Source: Bog-159 sp963709155
Lineage (GTDB): Bacteria > Acidobacteriota > Terriglobia > Bryobacterales > Bryobacteraceae
Direction: 5' to 3'
Length of the DNA: 64,000 nt
Assembly: GCA_963709155.1 (NCBI GenBank)
Contig: CAVPVD010000003.1
Location: 186,001 to 250,000 of the forward strand
Both the position numbers and the translations under genes were made by a program. Below the pieces are notes generated by a model. It was not told the DNA's origin, searched no databases, and was given only the letters and a program-made list of their open reading frames with translations. Below, in pieces: positions 1 to 8,853 of the stretch (position 1 is the first letter of the stretch; every line of letters begins with the position of its first letter).

Positions 1-1643
1 CGTTGCCCGCCGAGTCCAGGGCCAAACTGTCGGGATCGTATCCGTCGGCGCCGCCAGTGAAGGTATGCAGAATGGTCTCCACGCCCGATGGCGTTTGTAA
101 ATCACTCCTTCGCCGTTGGCGCCACCGCCGCTGGCAGCGCCGTAAAGGTTGCCGGCGGAATCGAGCGCCAGGCCGAATGGGTAGGTCCCGTCGGAGCCCC
201 CGGCGAAACTGTGCAGAATGGTTTCCCCGCCCGAAGGCGTGAGCTTGTAGACCATTCCATGGTTATCGGCGCCCGCATTGGTGGCCACTCCGTAAAGATT
301 GCCTGCCCGGTCCAGTACAACGTTGCCCACAGGGTTCGCCCCGTCCGTGCCGCCTCCTTGAAACGCATGCAGCACGGTTTCCTGGCCGTCCGGGCTCAGC
401 TTGTATACGACGCCTAAGTTCAGCGGGATTCCGCCGCGATTAGTGGTTCCAAACAAATTCCCGGCGGCATCCAACGTCACGCCGGAATACGGACCCGTCC
501 CGCCAATCGCCGGCTGGAAGTTATCGAGCATCTTGAAAGTGCCCCCCGCTTCAATCTCGTAAACGATTCCGGCCGATCCGTCATTCGACGACGTCCCATA
601 GAGGTTACCGGCCGTATCCACGACCGGCGTGGCGTTTGGGCCGATAATGCCCGTCAAAGCAATCCCCGTGAAACTGTATAACGTGAGGTTGCCGTTGGTT
701 TCGAGCTTATATACGGAGCCTGGAGCCCCGGATGTGAAATACAGGTTTCCGGACGTGTCGCGCACCAGTTCGGAAGGCACCCCGTCGAATTCGGCGAGTG
801 CGGTGAGGTTTCCTGCAGGGTCCAGCTTGTAGATTAGGTCCTGCGCTCCACCATAGAGGTTTCCCGCTGCGTCTAGAATGACGCCACTGGGACGGCCGTA
901 TTGCCCGAAAGTATGTAGCACGGTCACCTGCCCCGACCGGCTCAGCTTGAATACCGCCCCCGTCCCGTATTCGCCGCCCTCAAGCGTGGTTCCATACAGA
1001 TTTCCCGCGGCATCCGCGGTCACGCCTGAGGGGTAGACACCTTCCGATCCGTCCGTGAAGCCATAAAGCACGGTCTCCTGGCCAGACTGGCTGACCTTAA
1101 ACACCACGCCGTAGTTCTGCGGTCCACCCCCGGCGGTGGTCCCATACAAATACCCGGCCGCATCCAGGATTAGGTTCGAGGCAGGCCCGCTGCCGTCCGC
1201 CCCGCCGGTGAAGCGGTACAGAACCGAGTAGCGCCCCGACCAATCGATCTTGAACACGACGCCCGCGCCCGACCCAAGCTGGCCCTGCCCGATGCCCCCT
1301 TGGAAGGTGGTGCCGTAGAGATTGCCGGCCGAGTCCATGACGACGCCGGCGTAAGGGTACCGCCATCCAGGCCGCCGGTGAAATTGTGCAGCACGGTTTC
1401 GCGGCCGTTGGCATCCAGTTTGAACACCACGCCGCTACCGTCCAGGTACTCGTTGGATTTGTTTCCGCCATAGGCAGTTGTGCCGTAAAGGTTCCCGCTG
1501 GCATCGCGATAAAGCGGCGCATAAGGGGATGCGCCATGCGGGAAGTTCTGAAAGCTATCGAGAACCGAAAAGGTTTGCTTTTGGGCGCCACTGGCGCCGA
1601 AAGCGCAAGCGAGCATGAAAAACAGGCTGTAAGTCTTCCGCAC
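1..1643 (-). pseudogene. GloVer-repeat beta-propeller secreted protein, frameshifted and cut by the window edge
   Basis: The start at 1643 gives a clear signal peptide (MRKTYSLFFMLACAFGASGA). It is followed by many repeats of the pattern 'GNLYGTT..GG....VFKL..G.ETVL..FTGG.DG', typical of the choice-of-anchor tandem-repeat (GloVer) family, which is probably a secreted beta-propeller. The frame breaks near 1357: after '...GGLDGG' one base is missing, and the repeats continue in another frame (PYAGVVMDSAGNLYGTT). That second frame stays open without a stop to about 96. There roughly four bases are missing (the expected 'YKLTPSG' reads 'YKRHRAW') and the frame changes again. The C-terminus lies beyond base 1. 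Two lesions in 1.6 kb suggest a decaying gene, but assembly errors are possible. The substrate and role are unknown. Confidence 0.7.
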
Positions 1644-1709
1644 GACCCCTACCTCCGTGGGAAACCAATCTTTAAACCCTAAACCGGCGAAGGGCTGCTC
1701 TTGTCGAAT

Positions 1710-1916
1710 CTACGATTGTAGGCGCTGCTGAATAACCGAAACTCTCTGCCATTCTGCGAACCGCCTCGGACGATGCCTTACAAAATAATAGATCAGTGCA
1801 CCGATGATCTGGGTGAACACGATGATGAGAATCCAGACTATTTTGTCGTTTCCGGCGCTCGGCTCCTTAGTGGCGCAGTCCATCGGCATCCAGATCCAAA
1901 ATGCGAAACCGGCCAA
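1710..1916 (-). CDS. Small membrane protein with PLD-nuclease N-terminal (PLDc_N) domain
   Basis: The protein has 68 residues with two hydrophobic segments, an N-terminal one (AGFAFWIWM) and VWILIIVFTQIIGALIYYFV, joined by the family's 'DCATKEPSAGNDKIVW' linker. It ends in a basic tail. This is the pattern of PLDc_N small membrane proteins, whose function is unknown. The only usable start in frame is the TTG at 1916. An in-frame stop lies about 45 bases upstream, so the first membrane helix is shorter than usual unless a rarer start such as CTG at 1925 is used. It stands alone, with no close partner. Confidence 0.6.
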   Translation of the reverse strand: MAGFAFWIWMPMDCATKEPSAGNDKIVWILIIVFTQIIGALIYYFVRHRPRRFAEWQRVSVIQQRLQS

Positions 1917-1955
1917 GAAGAGCAGGAGAACACAAAGTACGAAAGTGTGTATAGA

Positions 1956-2312
1956 CTATTCATGTAAAACTCGTTCGTATTGTACGCCCGCAAAACACGA
2001 GAACGCAAGTAAAATCGAGTGCCGGCACGTTAGGCCAAGTCGGGGCTTCGACTCCATCAGCGCCTGGGCCACCACCGGCCGCCACCTCTCAAACAACTCA
2101 CGCCGCTCGTCCATCGAAGGCGACGAATTGCTGCGGCGAACGGCGTCGAAGGGTCGAAGGAGAGAATAGAAAACCGGCTCGCCCGCGGCGTCAAGATGGA
2201 CGATCTCGCCGTCCAGAACCGCATTTTCTCCTCGGCTGAATTCGGCCATGTTGCAGCAAAGTGCCGGCCATTCCGGCGAACCGCGCAGCCGTGACGCCAT
2301 GTTCAGCGGCAC
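1956..2312 (-). pseudogene. Remnant of an ATP-dependent DNA ligase (LigD-like) gene
   Basis: The 118-codon frame contains 'GSPEWPALC...ENAVLDGEIVHLDAAGEPVFYSLLR', which matches the adenylation domain of ATP-dependent DNA ligases around the DGEIV motif and the following 'F..LL' stretch. The catalytic Lys-x-Asp-Gly motif upstream and everything downstream of the first third of the domain are missing. The remaining residues (FDAVRRSNSSPS...) do not look like ligase. I infer a truncated relic with no function. A chance resemblance is possible because the match covers only about 40 residues. Confidence 0.4.
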
Positions 2313-2331
2313 GGCTGCGTGACCGGGTGGG

Positions 2332-2520
2332 TTAAGCTGCGCCGTGTTTACGCTCGAAATCCGCGAGGGTCATAGAGCCGCGGCGAATGTCTTCGATACT
2401 GTCCTGAATTTCTTCGATTTCGCCGGGGGAGAGGGGCTCGTCGGAGTCGAGAAGGGATTCCAGATAGCGCTGGGCGGCGTGTAAGTCGCTGGGTGGTGAA
2501 AGTTCTTTCCTGGCTGTCAT
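2332..2520 (-). CDS. Small hypothetical acidic protein, antitoxin-like size
   Basis: The protein has 62 residues, is strongly acidic and is predicted helical (SDEPLSPGEIEEIQDSIEDIRRGSMTLADFERKHG). A purine-rich stretch (AGGAGGTCCCC) just upstream of the ATG is a good ribosome binding site. The closing 'G.MTLADFERKHG' resembles the C-termini of small antitoxin-like proteins, but no toxin gene lies next to it; the gene downstream is the ligase relic. The function is unknown. Confidence 0.45.
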   Translation of the reverse strand: MTARKELSPPSDLHAAQRYLESLLDSDEPLSPGEIEEIQDSIEDIRRGSMTLADFERKHGAA

Positions 2521-2555
2521 GGGGACCTCCTACCTCTCAGTAGAGCACGGGACGG

Positions 2556-2645
2556 GCGGGGCGGGCTGACGCCCGCCTTGGGTGGGCTTATGCCCGCCTA
2601 AGATCGGGTCTGGAGACCCTCTGCAGGCGTGGACGCCTGCCCCAC
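2556..2645. repeat. Modular palindromic repeat block (host family)
   Basis: This is a chain of short, near-perfect hairpin units: GCGGGCTGACGCCCGC, GTGGGCTTATGCCCGCC, GGGTCTGGAGACCC and GCAGGCGTGGACGCCTGC, ending in CCCCACA. The last two units recur in the same order at 3492-3531 and, on the other strand, at 26680-26720. A variant pair is at 10163-10209. The block lies between a small gene and a proline-rich gene. Confidence 0.8.
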
Positions 2646-2652
2646 ACGGCGC

Positions 2653-3432
2653 TCAGGGCCTGAGGGCGGGGAGTTTGGGCGCGGCGGGGAGCTTGGGGGG
2701 CACCAGTTTGTATCCCTTGGGAATCTGAAACAGAGACGCGGGCGGCTCCGCGCCTTTGGCGTTTTTCAATACGCTGCTTTTCAGGCTGGGCATTCCGGTG
2801 GCCTTGGTGAGGACCGGGATTTTCAGCTTGGTGTGGGTCCAGACCTCGAGGGTCTGGAGCTGGGCGGGCGGTTTGGGGGCGGTGGCTGGCTGCACTCCGG
2901 GTGCCTGCATTCCTGGCGCCTGCGGTGGCGCGGGCGGTTTGGGCAATGCGGGCGGCTTGGGCAGGGCTCCGAGCGGGGGCGCGGTGAATTTCGATGTGGG
3001 AAGCCCTTTCAGCGCGGGCGGGGCGGGAGGCTTGGGTGGCTGGAAGGTATACAGCTTGCCTTCGGTGGGATGGCCGCCGATGATCTTTGGGCCGAGATCC
3101 TTGACGTGGAGCAATGGGGAAGCCGGCGGCGCGGGCAGGTGCGGCAGACCGGCGGGAGGCGCCGGCGCGGTGGGCGGGGGCGGGGCGGAGGGCGCTTTGG
3201 GAGGCGCGGGCAGGATGTGGGCCTCACGCTTCACATGATCGAGCAGGATGGTTTGGTTTGCTCCGGGCTTCGCCCCGGGTTTCGAGATCAGTCCGGTTTT
3301 TCCGAAATCGAGATGGGTTTCGCCTTGACTGGAGCGAAACATTTTCCATTGATGGACCTGCGGCAATTTTCCGGGGGCGGCGTGCATTTCGGTTTCGTAC
3401 TCGGTGCTGGCGGGGGGTAAGGGCGTGGGCAT
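2653..3432 (-). CDS. Proline-rich hypothetical protein
   Basis: The protein has 259 residues. Its N-terminal ~75 residues (TEYETEMHAAPGKL...ILLDHVKREAHIL) read like a small beta domain. Long Pro/Ala/Lys stretches follow (PPAPPALKGLP and similar). A second beta-like segment near residues 195-215 (LEVWTHTKLKIPVL) closes it. The two beta-like parts are compatible with a DUF4412-type domain interrupted by proline-rich linkers, but I cannot confirm this. There is no signal peptide at the chosen ATG. The gene begins right beside repeat block 3463-3531, so its original N-terminus may have been lost. Confidence 0.5.
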   Translation of the reverse strand: MPTPLPPASTEYETEMHAAPGKLPQVHQWKMFRSSQGETHLDFGKTGLISKPGAKPGANQTILLDHVKREAHILPAPPKAPSAPPPPTAPAPPAGLPHLPAPPASPLLHVKDLGPKIIGGHPTEGKLYTFQPPKPPAPPALKGLPTSKFTAPPLGALPKPPALPKPPAPPQAPGMQAPGVQPATAPKPPAQLQTLEVWTHTKLKIPVLTKATGMPSLKSSVLKNAKGAEPPASLFQIPKGYKLVPPKLPAAPKLPALRP

Positions 3433-3462
3433 GGCGTCTCCTTCCGTTCATTATGACGCGTC

Positions 3463-3531
3463 TGGCGGGACTTAAGAGTCCCGCCTAAGATCGGGTCTGG
3501 AGACCCTCTGCAGGCGTAGACGCCTGCCCCA
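3463..3531. repeat. Modular palindromic repeat block (host family)
   Basis: Three hairpin units in a row: GGCGGGACTTAAGAGTCCCGCC, then GGGTCTGGAGACCC, then GCAGGCGTAGACGCCTGC, ending in CCCCAC. The last two units repeat the order seen at 2605-2640. The block lies just before the MITE-like element at 3548-3703 and appears, inverted and enlarged, before the second element copy at 26786. Confidence 0.8.
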
Positions 3532-3547
3532 CCGCTGCACGCTGAAG

Positions 3548-3703
3548 ACGGTGGTGAAAAAGTAAGTTTCTGGAGGTAGGACCTAAATTCGGGGGATGCG
3601 AAATCTCCAGACCGCCGCCAGGGACGCGTTCTAGGGCATCTGGACGCGATGTTTTTTCGCGGATGTTTCGGCGCGCCCCGAAAACTTACTTTTTCACCAC
3701 CGT
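3548..3703 (+). mobile_element. MITE-like element, copy 1 (156 bp, inverted ends, 6-bp target duplication)
   Basis: Its ends are inverted: the left begins ACGGTGGTGAAAAAGTAAG and the right ends with the complement; about 26 bp pair with two mismatches. CTGAAG flanks both sides (3542-3547 and 3704-3709). Joining the flanks restores GCACGCTGAAGCGTGCGCCAC, a palindromic repeat seen uninterrupted at 38591-38669 and near 63010. So the element appears to have inserted into another repeat and duplicated CTGAAG. It encodes no transposase and would need one from elsewhere. A second, nearly identical copy in the same orientation lies at 26786-26941. Confidence 0.8.
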
Positions 3704-3732
3704 CTGAAGCGTGCGCCACTTACAATGATCGT

Positions 3733-5925
3733 TTGTCAACGCTGCCCTCCATACTGTTTGGCGCTCTTTTCGCTCTGGCTTTGGCTTGGATGCTGGGCAA
3801 CGTCTGCCTGCGGCGGCTGGCGGCGCCGTGGACCCTGGCATTGGCGGTGGGGGCAGCGGCGGAAAGCACGATCGTGTTTCTGATGCTGGTGGCGCACGAC
3901 GGGCATCGGGGCCATTTCATTCTGTTGGGCGCGGTTTGCGCGGCGTTGTACTGGTGGATGGGGCGCGGCGGGGAGCGGCTGGCTGATCCGGTACAGGCGC
4001 GGGCGGACCGCGTCAGCTTGTACGTGGCGGGTGTGGCGCTGGCGTTCTATGGGGTGTTGTACCTGATTAACGCGCTGGCGCCGGAACTGGAGCCGGACGC
4101 CCTTGGGTATCACCTGGGACTGACGGCCGAGTACGTCCGGCTGGGCAGGTTTCCGCGGCGGGTGGGATTCTTCGAGATGGTCCCGCAAGGGTTGGAGATG
4201 CTCTTTGTGCCGGCCTTCGCGTTTGGACGGCATTCCGCGGCGAGGCTGGTGCATTGCGCTTTCCTGCTGGCGAGCGTGCCCTTGATGCTGCGGATCGGAC
4301 GGCGGTTGGGATTGCCGGACAACGCAGCGCTGGCCGCGGCAGTGCTGTACTTCTGCGCGCCGGTGGCGGGGGTGGCGGGCACATCCGCTTATACGGACGC
4401 GGGCGGCGTTTATTTCACGCTGGCCACCTTTTACGCGCTGCTGGTGTGGCGCGACACGCGGGATATGCGGTACCTGGCGGTGGCGGGTTTGACGGCCGGG
4501 TTCTGCTACGCCATCAAGTTTCCGGGTGGGCTGGTGGCGGTGCTGGCGGTGGTTTTCGTGGTGGCGGTGGAGCGGAAGATTCGCATCCGGCAAGTGGCGC
4601 TGGTTGCGGGTACGGCGATGGCGATGGCGTCGCCATGGATTCTGCGTTCGCTGGATATGACGGGCGATCCGGTGGCGCCGCTAGCGAGCGGGATCTTCCA
4701 CAACGCCTACTTTCATGCGTCGATGGAAGGGAGCCTGGCGACGTCGCTGGGATCGCTGGGGGCGGTTCGATGGTGGCGGGTCCCGTATGAGTTGATTGTG
4801 GGCGGGGCCTTTAATGGCACGATGGGGCCGGTCTTCTTCGCGCTGCCGCTGGGATTGTTGGCGCTGCGGAAGGGGGCGGGCCGCTTGTGCTGGGTGGCGG
4901 CGGCGCTGCTGGCGGCGCCATGGTTCTGGAATACGGGCGCGCGTTTTCTAATGCCCGCGCTGCCGTTTCTGGCGCTGGCGTTGGCGCTGGGCCTGGCGAT
5001 CAGCTTGCCGCGACAGGCATTGTGGGTGCTGGTGGCGGTGCAGGCGGTAGGCTGCTGGCCGCAGACGATGCGGCTTTACCATCCGGCGTACACGTGGCGG
5101 CTGGAGCGGATCCCGTGGCGCGCGGCGCTGCGGATTCAACCCGAGCAAGAGTATCTGGCCGAGTATCTGACCGGTTACTATGTAGCTCGGCTGATAGAGG
5201 AGCATACGGCGCCGGGCGAGCGGATCTTCTCGATGATTCCGGTGCCGATCGCGTATACGGACAGAGAGGTGCTGGAATTCTGGCATTCGGCGGAGGCGGC
5301 GCAATTACGCGATACGTTGCGAGTGGGCCTGCGGACGAACGATACGACCTTCGACGTGAGGGCGCAATGGACGCCGCAGAAGATGCAAGGGATTCGGATT
5401 CGGGTGCCACAACGGTTGACAGCGGAGTGGGTGATTCACGAGATCAAGCTTTTCGCGGGCGAGGAGCGGGTTTATGGAAACCCGCAATGGCAACTGGACG
5501 CATGGCCCAATGTTTGGGAGCTGCCGCTGGCGTTCGATGGAAACATGGCGACGCGCTGGCACAGTTGGGAACCGCTGCGGGCGGGGATGTACGTGGAGGC
5601 GGATTTCGATCGCGAGTTGGAACTGAGCAGCGCGGTGATGACGTCGCCCACGGCATATTACCCGGTGACCTTCGAATTCTACGGGCGGGAACAGGATGGA
5701 TGGCGTTTGCTGACGAGCCAGGCATCGGTGACGCAACGGCCGCTGGGGGATTTGAAAACGGCGGCGACGCGGGCGGTGCGGGCGGCGGGGTTCCAATATA
5801 TTCTGACGGACGATAACATCAACGGGAACGGGTTGCTGGGCGCCACGGTCCTGGGACATGAAAGGGAGTGGGGGCTGGAGAAGACGGCCCAGGTGGGCTC
5901 GTTACTCCTGTTCCGGATAAAGTAG
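3733..5925 (+). CDS. Polytopic GT-C (ArnT/PMT-like) glycosyltransferase with C-terminal discoidin-like domain
   Basis: The protein has about 730 residues. It starts with a membrane helix (SILFGALFALALAWMLGNVC) and has some ten further hydrophobic segments up to about residue 460. The first large loop carries 'ALAPELEPDALGYHLGLTAEYV', the acidic motif expected for lipid-linked-sugar transferases of the GT39/ArnT type. Residues ~590-700 (AFDGNMATRWHSWEP..., VEADFDRELELSSAVM) look like an F5/8-type-C (discoidin) sugar-binding fold. It probably glycosylates an envelope substrate at the outer face of the inner membrane. Start choice: a longer frame opens at 3649 inside the MITE-like element, which is unlikely to be native. 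TTG 3733 precedes the first helix, and ATG 3790 is a later option. Confidence 0.7.
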   Translation: MSTLPSILFGALFALALAWMLGNVCLRRLAAPWTLALAVGAAAESTIVFLMLVAHDGHRGHFILLGAVCAALYWWMGRGGERLADPVQARADRVSLYVAGVALAFYGVLYLINALAPELEPDALGYHLGLTAEYVRLGRFPRRVGFFEMVPQGLEMLFVPAFAFGRHSAARLVHCAFLLASVPLMLRIGRRLGLPDNAALAAAVLYFCAPVAGVAGTSAYTDAGGVYFTLATFYALLVWRDTRDMRYLAVAGLTAGFCYAIKFPGGLVAVLAVVFVVAVERKIRIRQVALVAGTAMAMASPWILRSLDMTGDPVAPLASGIFHNAYFHASMEGSLATSLGSLGAVRWWRVPYELIVGGAFNGTMGPVFFALPLGLLALRKGAGRLCWVAAALLAAPWFWNTGARFLMPALPFLALALALGLAISLPRQALWVLVAVQAVGCWPQTMRLYHPAYTWRLERIPWRAALRIQPEQEYLAEYLTGYYVARLIEEHTAPGERIFSMIPVPIAYTDREVLEFWHSAEAAQLRDTLRVGLRTNDTTFDVRAQWTPQKMQGIRIRVPQRLTAEWVIHEIKLFAGEERVYGNPQWQLDAWPNVWELPLAFDGNMATRWHSWEPLRAGMYVEADFDRELELSSAVMTSPTAYYPVTFEFYGREQDGWRLLTSQASVTQRPLGDLKTAATRAVRAAGFQYILTDDNINGNGLLGATVLGHEREWGLEKTAQVGSLLLFRIK

Positions 5926-5946
5926 AGATCGGGCGATAGGGAGGCG

Positions 5947-6648
5947 ATGATGGATTGGCATACTAAGGTGAGCTTTCCAGGCGAGAGCGCGGAGTATCGG
6001 GCGGCGCGAGAGAAGCTGCTGGCGGCCGAGCGCGACCTACGCACGAAGGTGGAGGAAGTGGCCCAGTTACGGCGCAAACTGCCGCTGGGCGGCGAGGTGC
6101 GGGAGGATTATTTGTTCGCGGAGACGGGGGCGGAGGTGAAGCTTTCGGAACTGTTCCGTGAGGGCATGGACACGTTGGGGATCTATAGCTTCATGTACAG
6201 TCCGGCGATGAAGCAGCCATGCCCGATGTGCAGCTCATTTCTGGATAGCTTGAACGGCACGGCTCCGCATGCGGGACAGCGGATGAACCTGGCGGTGGCG
6301 GCGAAGTCGCCGATCGAACGCATTCAAGAGTTTGCGGACGCGTGGGGATGGCGCAATCTACGGATGCTGTCGTCAGCCGGGAACACGTACAACCGCGACT
6401 ATCATGCCGAGACAGCCGACGGCGGGCAACAACTTCCGGTGTTTAATTTGTTTGTACGGCGGGAGGGGAGGATCTACCACTCATATAACACGGAGCTGGC
6501 GTTCGAGAAGCCGGAGCCAGGGCAGAACGAACGACATATCGACATGATGTGGCCGCTTTGGAATTTACTGGATCTGACTCCGGAAGGGCGCGGGGATTGG
6601 TATCCGCGGCTCGGGTATTCGTCGCCGGTTGGTGGGCGACGAGTGTAA
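5947..6648 (+). CDS. DUF899 family thioredoxin-like protein
   Basis: The protein has 233 residues. It opens with 'VSFPGESAEYRAAREKLLAAE', a helical region ending in 'LRRKLPLGG', and has the family's 'PCPMCSSFLDSLNG' segment (CxxC) in a thioredoxin-like core. It closes with the full C-terminal signature 'MMWPLWNLLDLTPEGRGDWYPRLGY'. The family's reaction is not established; the CxxC suggests redox or dithiol chemistry. It starts 21 bases after the glycosyltransferase and may share its transcript. A paralogue at 53974 has lost the C-terminal signature, so this copy is the intact one. Confidence 0.8.
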   Translation: MMDWHTKVSFPGESAEYRAAREKLLAAERDLRTKVEEVAQLRRKLPLGGEVREDYLFAETGAEVKLSELFREGMDTLGIYSFMYSPAMKQPCPMCSSFLDSLNGTAPHAGQRMNLAVAAKSPIERIQEFADAWGWRNLRMLSSAGNTYNRDYHAETADGGQQLPVFNLFVRREGRIYHSYNTELAFEKPEPGQNERHIDMMWPLWNLLDLTPEGRGDWYPRLGYSSPVGGRRV

Positions 6649-6719
6649 AGCTCTTTGCGAAATGTATAGAGAAACGAGAGTTTAACCTGCCAGACCGCCA
6701 AGGATTTGTGCAAACTCCA

Positions 6720-6763
6720 GAAGCCGGCTAAAAGCCGGCTGCGGGCAGAATTGCCCGCCCTCC
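6720..6763. repeat. Palindromic repeat (AGCCGGCTAAAAGCCGGCT / GGGCAGAATTGCCC units)
   Basis: Two hairpin units follow each other, AGCCGGCTAAAAGCCGGCT and GCGGGCAGAATTGCCCGC. The same pair recurs at 13616-13658 inside the virion cassette, and the first unit recurs at 17488-17508. It lies between the DUF899 gene and the MBL-fold gene. Confidence 0.8.
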
Positions 6764-6868
6764 AATTCGCGTGCCGGAAGAACTGATGAGTGCCGTGCCG
6801 ACGGGGACTGACGGCGGGCGGGTATCCTGAAGGGAGGGCGGGCTCAGGCCTTCCCTTTCAGGAGCGAT

Positions 6869-7777
6869 ATGCCAGTTGAAGAGATCACGCCGGGCGTGGC
6901 GAGGATACGCACGCTGATTGCGAACATGTACCTGGTGGGCAGTCCGGGCGGCCCGTGGGTGCTGGTGGATACAGGGACACCGGGAAACGCGTCGCGGATT
7001 CGCGATGCGGCCGAACTGCGATTCGGAAAAGATGCGCGGCCGAGCGCGATTCTGCTGACGCACGGACACTGGGACCACGCGGGATCGGCGCTGGAGTTGG
7101 CCGAATATTGGGACGTGGACATTTACGCACATCGGCTGGAGCGGCCTTTTCTGAGCGGCAAGTCGTCGTATCCACCGAAAGATCCGATGGCGGGCGGCGC
7201 ATTCTCGTTCATGTGCCGGTTCTTTCCGAGCCGGACGGCGAACCTTGGCGACCGGCTGCGCGATCTGCCGGAAGGCGGCGAGGTGCCGGGGCTGGTGGGT
7301 TGGCGTTGGCATTTCACGCCGGGTCACGCGCCGGGACATGTGGCCTTCTTCCAGCGATACGAATCGGTGTTGCTGGCGGGGGATGCGTGCGTCACGATGG
7401 ACCTGGATTCGGCGATGGGGATGATCGCGCAGGAGCCGCGGATCTCGCGGCCGCCGGCGCCGTTTACATACGATTGGGACCAGGCGCAGCGGTCGGTGGA
7501 ACTGATGGCCGATTTGCGGCCGGCGGTACTTTGCACGGGCCATGGAGAGCCGATGAGCGGGCCGGCGGTAGCGGCGGGACTGGCGGAACTGGCGCGCGAT
7601 TTTCCGAGACCTGGGCGCGGCCGTTATAGCCAGGAGCCGGCGCGGGCGGACGAGACGGGGGTGACCTTCGTGCCTCCGGCGGCGCCCGATCCGGCGCCGA
7701 AGATCGCGGCGGCGGCGGGATTGGCGGCGATGGCGCTGGGGGCGGTGATGGTGCTGTCGCGGCGGGGCGGGAAGTAA
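6869..7777 (+). CDS. MBL-fold metallo-hydrolase with C-terminal membrane anchor
   Basis: The protein has 302 residues. The HxHxDH zinc motif is at His65, His67, Asp69 and His70 (THGHWDHAG). Later metal ligands are visible as 'TPGHAPGHV', 'LLAGDAC' and 'CTGHGEPM', which is a complete metallo-beta-lactamase fold. The C-terminus (AAGLAAMALGAVMVLSRRGGK) is one membrane helix followed by basic residues, so it is probably tail-anchored. The ATG at 6869 follows a good ribosome site (CAGGAGCGAT). The substrate is unknown; glyoxalase II, lactonase and beta-lactamase-like roles are all possible. Confidence 0.8.
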   Translation: MPVEEITPGVARIRTLIANMYLVGSPGGPWVLVDTGTPGNASRIRDAAELRFGKDARPSAILLTHGHWDHAGSALELAEYWDVDIYAHRLERPFLSGKSSYPPKDPMAGGAFSFMCRFFPSRTANLGDRLRDLPEGGEVPGLVGWRWHFTPGHAPGHVAFFQRYESVLLAGDACVTMDLDSAMGMIAQEPRISRPPAPFTYDWDQAQRSVELMADLRPAVLCTGHGEPMSGPAVAAGLAELARDFPRPGRGRYSQEPARADETGVTFVPPAAPDPAPKIAAAAGLAAMALGAVMVLSRRGGK

Positions 7778-7802
7778 GCGGACTGTCACGCTTCGGCGAA
7801 GA

Positions 7803-7845
7803 GCGGGTTCTCGAGAACCCGCGCAGACCTAGAGGTCTGCCCCAC
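7803..7845. repeat. Palindromic repeat (GCGGGTTCTCGAGAACCCGC / GCAGACCTAGAGGTCTGC)
   Basis: Two perfect hairpins are joined and end in CCCCACA, the same closing bases as other repeat blocks in the window. They lie between the MBL-fold gene and galE, and may act as a transcript end or processing structure. Confidence 0.75.
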
Positions 7846-7872
7846 ATTCGAGCTACAAGATACAATCGGCTC

Positions 7873-8850
7873 GTGAACAGACGACGAATTCTGGTAACGG
7901 GCGGCGCGGGGTACATTGGGGCGCACACGGTGCGGCTGCTGCGGCGACGGGGGTATGAGGTTACCGTGGTGGACGATCTCTCGCGGGGTTACCGCCATAA
8001 TGTAGAAGCCGGCAGCTTCCACCAATTGCGTGTGCAGGAGACCGAGGAAATGGTCCGCCTGCTGGCGGGGCAGGACGCGGTGATTCATTTTGCGGCGTTT
8101 ATCGCGGTGGGCGAATCGATGCGCGTGCCCGAAATTTACTTTGAGAACAACCTGTGGGGCTCGCTATCGCTGCTGATGGCGATGCTACGGGCGGGGGTGA
8201 AGCACCTGGTCTTCTCTTCCACGGCGGCAGTGTACGGGACGCCGCACGCCTCGCCAATTCTGGAGACGTTTCCGATTGCTGCGGTGAATCCTTACGGTGA
8301 ATCGAAGGTGATGGTGGAGACGCTGCTGCGGTGGTTCGATAGCATCCACGGGCTGCGGAGCGTGTGTCTGCGCTATTTCAATGCCTGCGGAGCCGATCCG
8401 GACGGCGGGCTGGGGGAGGAGCACGATCCGGAGACACACCTGATCCCGCTGATGTTGCGTGCGGTGGCCAGCGGAAAGCCGTTCACGGTGTTCGGCAACG
8501 ACTACGATACGCCGGACGGGACGTGTATCCGGGATTATATTCACGTCAACGATTTGGCGGAGGCACACATTCTGGCGGTAGAGACGTTGCTGGCGGGCGG
8601 GACATCGGACCAGTTCAACGTGGGGACCGGCAGCGGTCATTCGGTGCTGGAGATGATTCGCGGCGTGGAGGAAGTTACGGGGAAGAAAGTTCCATACGTG
8701 GTGGGCGCGCGGCGGGAAGGCGATCCGGCGGCCCTGGTGGCGAATGCGGACAAACTGCGGACGGTGTTGCGATGGACACCGCGATTCGCAAAGATCGAGG
8801 ACATCATCGCATCGGCGTGGGAGTTTGAACAGCGCCGGGAGCGGGGTTGA
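7873..8850 (+). CDS. galE: UDP-glucose 4-epimerase
   Basis: The protein is an extended SDR of 325 residues. The NAD-binding motif is VTGGAGYIGAH near the N-terminus, 'FSSTAAVYGTP' holds the catalytic Ser region, and Tyr141 with Lys145 (NPYGESK) forms the catalytic pair. The substrate segment 'RYFNACGADPDGGLGEEHDPETHLIP' is typical of GalE, which interconverts UDP-glucose and UDP-galactose for surface sugar synthesis. It starts at GTG 7873. The next gene begins three bases after its stop, so the two are probably co-transcribed. Confidence 0.88.
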   Translation: MNRRRILVTGGAGYIGAHTVRLLRRRGYEVTVVDDLSRGYRHNVEAGSFHQLRVQETEEMVRLLAGQDAVIHFAAFIAVGESMRVPEIYFENNLWGSLSLLMAMLRAGVKHLVFSSTAAVYGTPHASPILETFPIAAVNPYGESKVMVETLLRWFDSIHGLRSVCLRYFNACGADPDGGLGEEHDPETHLIPLMLRAVASGKPFTVFGNDYDTPDGTCIRDYIHVNDLAEAHILAVETLLAGGTSDQFNVGTGSGHSVLEMIRGVEEVTGKKVPYVVGARREGDPAALVANADKLRTVLRWTPRFAKIEDIIASAWEFEQRRERG

Positions 8851-8853
8851 ACG

